From DASUSH01 sp963785155 (GTDB taxonomy: Bacteria; Actinomycetota; Thermoleophilia; Solirubrobacterales; 70-9): a stretch of 64,000 bases of DNA. Each line of letters starts with the position of its first letter. Within the stretch, counting starts at the first letter, position 1. The DNA lies in assembly GCA_963785155.1 (NCBI GenBank), contig CAWAUB010000014.1, positions 186,001 to 250,000 of the forward strand, written 5' to 3'. The position numbers and the translations under genes were made by a program. The notes beneath the pieces were generated by a model, which saw only the letters and a program-made list of their open reading frames with translations, ran no database searches and had not been told where the DNA came from. Of this stretch, positions 42,303-48,904 are shown one piece after another.

Positions 42303-42866
42303 ATGGCAAGCACGGTTGCCGTCCCTGACTTTCGCCGCTCGTCGACGCGTGGCGCGCGGCCAGGCGGCAGGGTCCTCGTCCTCAACGCGACCTACGAGCC
42401 GATCAACGTCTGCACGGTCCGGCGGGCGACGGTGCTCCTGCTCAAGCAGAAGGCTGAGATGCTCGAGGAGGGGCAGGGCAGGATGCGTTCCGAGCGGCTC
42501 GCCCTCGAGCGGCCCACGGTCATCCGCCTGATCACCTACGTGCGCGTGCCGCGTGACGTCCACCGGCGCAAGATCACCCGCAAGGCGGTCCTGGCCCGCG
42601 ACTCCTGGACGTGCCAGTACTGCGGCTCGGAGAAGCCCGGCCTGACGGTCGACCACGTGATCCCGCGCTCCAAGGGAGGCGAGTCGGTCTGGGAGAACAT
42701 CGTCGCCTCCTGTGCGCCGTGCAACCGCAAGAAGGGGAACAAGCTGCCGCGGGAAGCCCGCATGCACCCCCGCACCAGCCCCCGTCCACCCGGGCCCACC
42801 GTCTTCATCCGCATCGCCGCGCCCAAGGTGCCGAGCACCTGGGAGCAGTACCTGCTCGCGGCCTAG
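42303..42866 (+). CDS. HNH endonuclease domain protein
   Basis: 187 residues from ATG 42303. After a short tail comes GRVLVLNATYEPINVCTVRRATVLLLKQKAEML, common in these chromosomal HNH proteins, then the HNH core TCQYCGSEKPGLTVDHVIPRSKGGESVWENIVASCAPCNRKKGNKL (two CxxC zinc pairs and the DH/N catalytic residues) and FIRIAAPKVPSTWEQYL. The protein is widespread in bacteria as a housekeeping-type gene rather than a mobile element. It follows pheA by 13 bases. The role in DNA repair or defence is unknown. Confidence 0.88.
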   Translation: MASTVAVPDFRRSSTRGARPGGRVLVLNATYEPINVCTVRRATVLLLKQKAEMLEEGQGRMRSERLALERPTVIRLITYVRVPRDVHRRKITRKAVLARDSWTCQYCGSEKPGLTVDHVIPRSKGGESVWENIVASCAPCNRKKGNKLPREARMHPRTSPRPPGPTVFIRIAAPKVPSTWEQYLLAA

Positions 42867-42871
42867 TTCAC

Positions 42872-43528
42872 CTAGCCTGCGCCCAGGGACTCGGCGACCG
42901 CCTGGGTCTCCTCCACCGTTCCGATCCCGGTGATCTGGGCGCCGTTCGAGCCGTCGATCCCGTTCGGGCTCGAATCGCAGTCGATGATCGGCCGGGACAG
43001 GACCTCCTCGTCGAGCACGATCGCGAACTGGCCGGCCGGCGGCGACGTGCTGCAGGGCTCTCCCGGGCCCCTGGCCTTGGTCCCCTGCCTGGCGACCTCG
43101 GCGGTGAGCGCTTCGAACTTCGCCTCGCCGGCGGGGGTGAACTGGAAGGCGATGTTGGGCTGGTTGGTCACCGGGTCGGTTCCCAGCTCCGGATCGGCGA
43201 TGTCCTCCCCGGTGAGGCTGGGCTGGTCGCGGATGACGAAGTAGGTGCCGCCTTCGGCGACGATGACCGTCTCGCCGGACTGCTCGCCGAGGAACTCCTC
43301 CGCGTCGGATCGCGAGTCGAAGCCGGCCTCCGTCGGTGGCGTCGACGCCGGCGCCTTCGGATTCGGGATCACGCTCGAGCTCCAGTCATAGAAGCCGAGC
43401 TCCGCCGGCTGTGCGGTCGCGGCCGGTGTCGTATCTCCCTCGCTCGTCGTCTCCTCGGCGGAATCGCCGCAGGCGGAGAACGAAATGGCTGCCGCCGCGA
43501 CCCCAATGGCACCCGTCAGGCGTCCCAC
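42872..43528 (-). CDS. Lipoprotein with SecD P1-head-like domain
   Basis: 218 residues. GTG 43528 gives a lipoprotein signal ending in AISFSAC (Cys about 19). The mature part has FYDWSSSVIPNPKAP, TYFVIRDQPSLTGEDIADPELGTDPVTNQPNIAFQFTPAGEAKFEALTAEVA and QFAIVLDEEVLSRPIIDCDSSPNGIDGSNGAQITGIGTVEETQAVAESL, the pattern of the SecD/SecDF P1 head and base. No SecD transmembrane domain is present. It could be a free-standing outward-facing helper for export or a domain reused elsewhere. It converges with the HNH gene and is divergent from the next gene (37-base gap). Confidence 0.75.
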   Translation of the reverse strand: MGRLTGAIGVAAAAISFSACGDSAEETTSEGDTTPAATAQPAELGFYDWSSSVIPNPKAPASTPPTEAGFDSRSDAEEFLGEQSGETVIVAEGGTYFVIRDQPSLTGEDIADPELGTDPVTNQPNIAFQFTPAGEAKFEALTAEVARQGTKARGPGEPCSTSPPAGQFAIVLDEEVLSRPIIDCDSSPNGIDGSNGAQITGIGTVEETQAVAESLGAG

Positions 43529-43565
43529 AAGGCGAGCATACGCCCGCGGCGGCGATACTTCCGCC

Positions 43566-44177
43566 GTGCTCGCGATCCAACGGCCAACGAGTCCCGAGAT
43601 GCTCGAGGGCGATCCGGCCCTCCGGCGCCTCGAGCAGAGAGCTCGCTGGCTCAAGTACCCGGTCGTTGCGAGCCTGGTGCTGGTCGCTGCGGCGATCGCG
43701 CTGACGGCGATCGCGGACCTCTCCTGGCTCTGGCTCCTCTTCGGCGCCGCGCTTGCCTGGTTCGTCTTCGCCAGGCTCGCGGTCGTGACCTGGCGCGAGT
43801 TGCACCTGACCGACTACGAGTGGCGGCTCGATCACGCGGACACGCGCGAGCGCAATCTCCTACACCTCGCCCAGCGGGCGATCTGGCCCTGGGGCCAGGA
43901 GGTCGCCGACGAAGCCACCCATGCGGTCGTCGTCGCGGAGGAGATCGGCGGCCAGCTCGAGGTGGAGTCGTTCGGGCCCTACGCGGAAGCCGAGAAGCGG
44001 CTGGATGAACGCACGGACATGCTCGGCGGGGAGCGCCGGCCCGTGGTCGTCGCCCTGGTCGAGCTCGATGCGGAGTCCGACCAGGCGGTCATCGAGGTCG
44101 TCGGCGGACGGACCGAGGGCCGGCGGGCGCTCACCTCGCTGCCGCTGGCGCAGGACGGCTGGCTCGTCGGGCTCTGA
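43566..44177 (+). CDS. Small two-helix membrane protein of unknown function
   Basis: 203 residues from GTG 43566 (ATG 43599 is the alternative). After a charged segment (ALRRLEQRARWLKY) come two adjacent helices (VVASLVLVAAAIALTAIADLSWLWLLFGAALAWFVFARLAVV, about 40-80), then a cytoplasmic domain rich in acidic residues: WRLDHADTRERNLLHLAQRAIWPWGQEV, VVVAEEIGGQLEVESFGPYAEAEKRL ... VVVALVELDAESDQAVIEVVGG. I do not recognise a family. It is divergent from the SecD-head lipoprotein. Confidence 0.6.
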   Translation: MLAIQRPTSPEMLEGDPALRRLEQRARWLKYPVVASLVLVAAAIALTAIADLSWLWLLFGAALAWFVFARLAVVTWRELHLTDYEWRLDHADTRERNLLHLAQRAIWPWGQEVADEATHAVVVAEEIGGQLEVESFGPYAEAEKRLDERTDMLGGERRPVVVALVELDAESDQAVIEVVGGRTEGRRALTSLPLAQDGWLVGL

Positions 44178-44224
44178 GGTCGGCGCCAACTGTCTGGCCT
44201 GTGTATCGCTCAGCGAAACAGATC

Positions 44225-44381
44225 TCAACCGTTTCCGTCCTTCTCGAGCTCCAGCTTGATTTCGATCTCTGCCGGAGTACAGAAGCGGAAGTTGGCCCCT
44301 GAGGCGGTCTCTTGAAGGTGACCAGCTTCGAGTTTGGCGGCGTACGCACCGGGGGCGGCGTCCGGGACGTTCGCTGGCCCG
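44225..44381 (-). pseudogene. Possible C-terminal remnant coding fragment
   Basis: Just downstream of the SDR stop, in another frame, an open stretch reads ...NVPDAAPGAYAAKLEAG, HLQETASGANFRFCTPAE and IEIKLELEKDGNG before a stop at 44225-44227. Its composition looks coding, but there is no start codon, Shine-Dalgarno or full domain, so it is best regarded as the end of a decayed gene. The rest of 44178-44381 shows nothing recognisable. Confidence 0.3.
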
Positions 44382-45203
44382 TTAGGGCCGGTCTTGTGCT
44401 TCGCCGAACTCGCGGGCGGTCTTGCGCAATCCCGTCCGCTCGTTGAGCCAGATGCTGGCCTGCGGGAACGCCGCGGCCAGGGCGATCATCGGCCGCAGGG
44501 GACGCTCGGCGATGACGATCTCCGCCGGGTCGTCGCGGACGGCGCGGACGACCGCCTCGCCGACCTTCTCCGGCGGCGAGGCACCGAGGGGGTTCGACGG
44601 TCCGACCTCGTCCTCGATCCGCCCGTACATGCCCTCGCGGGCGATGAAGGCGGGGCAGATCGCCGTCACCGAAACCGGCTCGTCGAGTAGCTCGTGGCGG
44701 AGGGCGTGGCTGAACCCGACCAGGCCGTGCTTGGTCGCGTTGTAGGTGTGGAAGTACGCGCTGGGAAGCTTGCCGGCGAGGGAGGCCATGTTCACGATGT
44801 GCCCGCGACGGCGCTCGAGCATCCCGGGCAGGACGATCCGCGAGAGCTCCATCGGCGCGAGCAGGTTCACCTTGTTGATCAGGTCGATCTGAGCGAGGGG
44901 AGCATCCGCGTAGGGCCCGACGAACTCGAGACCGGCGTTGTTGACGAGGACGTCGATCGGGCCGAGGGCCTCCTCGGCGTTGCCGATCAGCTCGCGGCGT
45001 TGGCCCTGCTTCGAAAGGTCGGCCGCCACCTTCTCGACTCGCCCGCCGAAGGCGGCGACCTCCTTGACCCGTGAGTCGAGACCTTCGCCGGGGATGTCGG
45101 AGAGGACGAGGCTCGCCCCCTGCGCTGCGAGCGCGCGGCTGATGTAGCGCCCCAGGCCCCCGCCAGCACCGGTGACGAGGACGTTGGCTCCGCGCAGCTC
45201 CAT
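44382..45203 (-). CDS. Short-chain dehydrogenase/reductase
   Basis: 273 residues. Classical SDR: NVLVTGAGGGLGRYISRAL (cofactor motif, TGxxxGxG), VNNAGLEFVGP (NAG), IVNMASLAGKL, and the active-site SAYFHTYNATKHGLVGF (YxxxK as Y-N-A-T-K). Ser of the triad is in NMASLAG. The D-I-P stretch after the second strand suggests NAD preference, but this is not certain. The substrate is unknown. A strong terminator (45228-45255) separates it from the short transcript upstream, so it has its own promoter or is read from a weak start in the 25-base gap. Confidence 0.88.
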   Translation of the reverse strand: MELRGANVLVTGAGGGLGRYISRALAAQGASLVLSDIPGEGLDSRVKEVAAFGGRVEKVAADLSKQGQRRELIGNAEEALGPIDVLVNNAGLEFVGPYADAPLAQIDLINKVNLLAPMELSRIVLPGMLERRRGHIVNMASLAGKLPSAYFHTYNATKHGLVGFSHALRHELLDEPVSVTAICPAFIAREGMYGRIEDEVGPSNPLGASPPEKVGEAVVRAVRDDPAEIVIAERPLRPMIALAAAFPQASIWLNERTGLRKTAREFGEAQDRP

Positions 45204-45227
45204 CGGCGGGGCAGCCTATTTGAAATA

Positions 45228-45255
45228 CGAAGGGCCGCCCGGAGGCGGCCCTTCG
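45228..45255 (-). terminator. Strong intrinsic terminator hairpin
   Basis: A perfect 12-bp stem CGAAGGGCCGCC / GGCGGCCCTTCG with a 4-base loop; on the - strand it is followed by TATTTCAAAT. It ends the short transcription unit at 45260-45470, just before the SDR gene. Confidence 0.8.
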
Positions 45256-45434
45256 CGCGATTCACGGTCTGAACGAGCGGGAGATCAGTAAAGGCAGGTG
45301 GGACTTACGCCCGCCATCTCCCGTCGCCGGTGCCCAGGTGGGATTCCACCAGGCGTCCGTGCACCTGGCCTAGTGGCCCGGCACCTCCAGAGTCCCGTAA
45401 AGCATGTGAATCAACTTAGGACCACCTCCTTTCT
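45256..45434 (-). ncRNA. Short structured transcript or leader with micro-ORF
   Basis: On the - strand: AGAAAGGAGGTGGTCC (45434-45419), complementary at 15 of 16 bases to the 16S rRNA 3' end; a 14-codon ORF (45414-45370) MIHMLYGTLEVPGH from TTG; then pairs such as GGTGG-AATC-CCACC and a long GC-rich stretch, ending at the terminator 45228-45255. No longer gene follows before the terminator, so this is a stand-alone short RNA, a peptide gene, or an attenuator-like leader. I cannot name the family. Confidence 0.5.
45370..45414 (-). CDS. 14-residue micro-ORF with very strong Shine-Dalgarno
   Basis: TTG 45414 to TAG 45372-45370 encodes MIHMLYGTLEVPGH. GGAGG lies about ten bases upstream inside AGAAAGGAGGTGGTCC. 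Such an extended ribosome-binding site is unlikely by chance in front of a short frame. An internal ATG (codon 4) is an alternative start. Peptide function is unknown. Confidence 0.4.
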   Translation of the reverse strand: MIHMLYGTLEVPGH

Positions 45435-45510
45435 CTGGTGATTCCATTCAAGCAAACTCCGAGGTCGGGTTAATCTGCGGCCGACCGATCCGCACTCCAG
45501 GGAGGACTTC

Positions 45511-46292
45511 ATGAAGCTCGCAGGCCGTCGCACGGAACCGTCATCGCCTACCTCGCGCTGTTCGCGGCGCTGACCGGAACGGCCGTCGCACGTCCAGAAG
45601 AACTCGATCGGGAGCAAGGCGCTGAAGAAGGGCGCGGTGAAGGAGAACAAGATCGACGACGGGGCGGTGACGACCAAGAAGCTCGCCGACAGCGCGGTCA
45701 CCGGTGTCAAGGTCGGCCGACGGCGGGATCGGCGCGGCGGACCTGGGCAGCGGATCAGTGACCGCTGCGGCCATCGCCGACCAACGCGGTTCAGAATTCA
45801 GCGCTCGGCAACGACTCCGTCGGCTCGCCCCAGATTCAGGCGGACGCGATCACTACCGGCAAGATCCTTGATGCTGCGGTTACGGCACCTCGGATCGCCG
45901 GCGGCGCAGTGGCTACCGGGAAGCTTGCCGACGGCGCGGTGACAAACTCGAAACTCGGCGCGGACTCGGTCACCGGGTCGAACGTGGCAACGGGCTCACT
46001 GCCGCTCGGTGACCTTTCGAGCGTGGCGATCACCGTCGACCCACCCAACCTGACCGCGGCCGGGACAGCAGGTGCCTGTGCCGCAGAGGTAGACGTCAAC
46101 GTGCCTGGGAAGACGGCTTCCCAGGGCGTACTCGTCATACCCGGGTCAGCTACCGCCGGCTGGAATGGGGCGCTCGTCCTCGACGGCTATGGATCCGCAT
46201 CGCTAGACGAGATTGATGTCCAGTTCTGCAACGTCAGCGGGATCGCCGTTGACGCGGGGCCGCAGCCCCTGGCCGTCTTCCTCCTCGGTTAG
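45511..46292 (+). pseudogene. Decayed secreted repeat protein (paralogue of 11.9 kb gene)
   Basis: From ATG 45511 (GGGAGGA upstream) the family pattern is spread over three frames with at least four indels: GTVIAYLALFAALTGTAVA, then NSIGSKALKKGAVKENKIDDGAVTTKKLADSAVTGVKV, then ADGGIGAADLGSGSVTAAAIAD, then NAVQNSALGNDSVGSPQIQADAITTGK and ILDAAVTAPRIAGGAVATGKLADGAVTNSKLGADSVTGSN, ending in a beta-rich domain (SVAITVDPPNLTAAGTAGACAAEV ... QPLAVFLLG). The last 128 codons (from 45909) are intact. The short repeats suggest a beta-helix surface protein. Four or more changes in one gene indicate real decay beyond isolated errors. It converges with gyrA, overlapping ends by 4 bases. Confidence 0.7.
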
Positions 46293-48874
46293 CCCGCGCC
46301 GTTGGAGGAGGCGTCCGGCGCGTCGTCGGACGCCTCGGCCGCCGCACGCTCGATGTCCGGCAGCGGATCGGCGCCCTCGGCGAGCGGCCCCTCGGCGGGG
46401 ACCGCGGTGCTCGATTCGATCACGAGGGCGACGGCGGAGACACGGTCGTCCTCCTTCATGTTCATCACCCGGACGCCCTGAGTGGGCCGGCCCATCTGCG
46501 AGATGCCGCGGACGCTGGTGCGCTGGACCATCCCGTTCTGGGAGATGAAGACGAGGTCCTCGTGTTCGCGGACGATCAGGGCGCCGGCGAGGCCGCCCTT
46601 CTTCTCGGTCAGCTTCGCGGTCAGCACGCCCTTGGTGCCGCGGCCCTTCGAGGGGTATTCGGAGACGAGCGTCCGCTTGCCGTAGCCGTTCTCGGTGACG
46701 ACGAACAGCTCGGCGTCGTCCTTCGCGACCTCCATCGTCAGCACGCGGTTCTGCTCCCTGCCGATCTTGCCGGCGACGTTCATTCCCTTCACGCCCGAGG
46801 TGTCACGCCCCATCGAGCGCACCTTTGACTCGCTGAAGCGGGCCGCGTGGCCGGACTTCGAGACCAGGATCAGGTCCTCTTCGCCGGACGTCAGGCGGAC
46901 CTGCACCAGCTCGTCGCCGTCGCGGACCTTGATCGCGATGATCCCGTCGGCGCGGATCGGCGTGTTGTAGGTGGGGAACTCCGTCTTCTTGACGAGGCCG
47001 CCGGCCGTTGCGAAGGCGAGGTACTTGCCCTCGGTGAAGTCGCGGGTCGGGATCACGGCCATCACCTTCTCGCCGTCGCGGAGCGGCAGCACGTTGACCA
47101 GTGCCCGGCCCTTCGAGGTGCGCGATCCCTCCGGCAGCTCGTACACCTTGAGCCGGTAGACCTTGCCGCGGTTGGTGAAGAACAGCATCCAGTCGTGGGT
47201 CGAGCAGACGTGCAGGTGCTCGATGTAGTCGCCCTCCTTGAGGTCCATCCCGGTGACCCCGATGCCGCCACGCCGCTGCTGGCGATAGGTGGCCAGCGGC
47301 AGGCGCTTGACGTAACCGGAGCGGGTCAGCGAGATCACCATCTGCTGGTCGGCGATCATGTCCTCGATGTCCACGTCGCCCTCGGAGAGGGTGATCTCCG
47401 AGCGCCGTTCGTCGCCGTAGCGGTCAACGAGCTCGCCCAACTCACTCGTGATCAAGCCGTCGATCCGCGCCTCGTCGCCGAGGATCGCGCGCAACTCGGC
47501 GATCGTCTCCATCAGCTCGGCGTGCTCGGTACGGACCTTGTCGGACTCGAGCGCGGTTAGGCGCTGCAGGCGCATGTCGAGGATCGCCTGGGCCTGCCTC
47601 TCGGAGAGCTCGAACTTCTCCATCAGGCTCGAGCGGGCCTCGTCGGGATCGCCCGAGGCCCGGATCAGCTTGATCACAGCGTCGAGGTTGTCGAGCGCGA
47701 TCAGCAGGCCCTCGAGGATGTGGGCGCGGGCCTCGGCCTGGCGCAGGCGGTACTGGGTGCGCCGGGTGATCACCTCGCGCTGGTGGTCGACGAAGTGGTG
47801 GATCAGCTCGCGCAGGCCGAGCGTCCGCGGCTGGCCGTCGACGAGAGCGACGATGTTGACGCCGAAGGTCGTCTGCATCTGCGTCTTCTTGAACAGGGAA
47901 TTGAGCACCGCCTGGGTCTGGGCACCGCGCTTCACCTCGATCACGAGGCGCATCCCGGAGCGGTCCGACTCGTCGCGCAGGTCGGAGATCCCCTCGAGCT
48001 TCTTCTCCCGGACGAGGTCGGCGATCTTCGTGATCAGGCCGCCGTCGCCGCCCTTCTTGACCATGAACGGGAGCTCGGAGACGATGATCGACTCCCGCCC
48101 GCCCTTGATCGGCTCGATGTGGGCCTTGGCGCGGACGCGGATCGAGCCGCGGCCCGACGCGTAGGCCTCGCGGATCCCCTCGCTGCGCATGATCAGGCCG
48201 CCGCCGGGGAAGTCGGGGCCCTTGACGTGCTCCATCAGGCCGGCGAGGTCGATCTGCGGGTTCTCGACGTAGGCGTTGACCGCGCCGGCAACCTCGCGGA
48301 GGTTGTGCGGAGGGATGTTGGTCGCCATGCCGACTGCGATCCCCGACGAGCCGTTGACGAGCAGGTTCGGGAAACGCGCCGGCAGCAGCAGCGGCTCCTG
48401 GGCCCGCTCGTCGTAGTTGGGCCCGAAGTCGACCGTCTCTTCCTCGATCCCGCGCAGCATCTCCGTGGCGAGGCGGTCGAGGCGCGCCTCGGTGTACCGC
48501 ATCGCGGCTGCCGGGTCGTCGTCGATCGAGCCGAAGTTGCCCTGGCCGTCGACGAGCGGGTAGCGCAGGGAGAAGTCCTGCGCCATCCGGACGAGGGTGT
48601 CGTAGATCGCCGAGTCGCCGTGCGGGTGGTACTTACCCATCACCTCGCCGACGATGAAGGCGCACTTGCGGTAGGGACGCGTCGGCTGGAGGCCGAGGTC
48701 GTGCATCGCGTAGAGGACGCGGCGGTGGACCGGCTTGAGGCCGTCGCGGACGTCGGGCAGCGCGCGACCCACGATCACGCTCATCGCGTAATCGAGGTAG
48801 GAGGAACGCATCTCCTGTTCGAGCTGGCGCTCCTCGATCAGGCCGCCGGTGAGTGAGTCGGCCGAGCCCTCCAT
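46289..48874 (-). CDS. gyrA: DNA gyrase subunit A
   Basis: 861 residues. The N-terminal breakage-reunion domain holds RALPDVRDGLKPVHRRVLYAM, KYHPHGDSAIYDTLVRMAQ (quinolone-determining region with Ser and Asp at the sensitive positions), the catalytic Tyr in AAAMRYTEARL, and the coiled coil; the C-terminal beta-pinwheel contains the GyrA box RQQRRGGIG. It acts with GyrB to supercoil DNA. The C-terminal tail is acidic/Ala-rich. It is transcribed after gyrB (30-base gap), away from the origin. Confidence 0.97.
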   Translation of the reverse strand: MEGSADSLTGGLIEERQLEQEMRSSYLDYAMSVIVGRALPDVRDGLKPVHRRVLYAMHDLGLQPTRPYRKCAFIVGEVMGKYHPHGDSAIYDTLVRMAQDFSLRYPLVDGQGNFGSIDDDPAAAMRYTEARLDRLATEMLRGIEEETVDFGPNYDERAQEPLLLPARFPNLLVNGSSGIAVGMATNIPPHNLREVAGAVNAYVENPQIDLAGLMEHVKGPDFPGGGLIMRSEGIREAYASGRGSIRVRAKAHIEPIKGGRESIIVSELPFMVKKGGDGGLITKIADLVREKKLEGISDLRDESDRSGMRLVIEVKRGAQTQAVLNSLFKKTQMQTTFGVNIVALVDGQPRTLGLRELIHHFVDHQREVITRRTQYRLRQAEARAHILEGLLIALDNLDAVIKLIRASGDPDEARSSLMEKFELSERQAQAILDMRLQRLTALESDKVRTEHAELMETIAELRAILGDEARIDGLITSELGELVDRYGDERRSEITLSEGDVDIEDMIADQQMVISLTRSGYVKRLPLATYRQQRRGGIGVTGMDLKEGDYIEHLHVCSTHDWMLFFTNRGKVYRLKVYELPEGSRTSKGRALVNVLPLRDGEKVMAVIPTRDFTEGKYLAFATAGGLVKKTEFPTYNTPIRADGIIAIKVRDGDELVQVRLTSGEEDLILVSKSGHAARFSESKVRSMGRDTSGVKGMNVAGKIGREQNRVLTMEVAKDDAELFVVTENGYGKRTLVSEYPSKGRGTKGVLTAKLTEKKGGLAGALIVREHEDLVFISQNGMVQRTSVRGISQMGRPTQGVRVMNMKEDDRVSAVALVIESSTAVPAEGPLAEGADPLPDIERAAAEASDDAPDASSNGAG

Positions 48875-48904
48875 CAGATCTCCTGTCCGGTTGCGAGCTG
48901 CGGA

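Noticed and set aside
42303..42866. HNH gene as part of a homing element or phage
   Set aside because: The full-length chromosomal HNH family, no intron/intein boundaries, and no phage genes around.
45419..45434. 3' end of a 16S rRNA gene on the + strand (ggaccacctcctttct)
   Set aside because: No 16S sequence precedes it; it is better read as a Shine-Dalgarno on the other strand.
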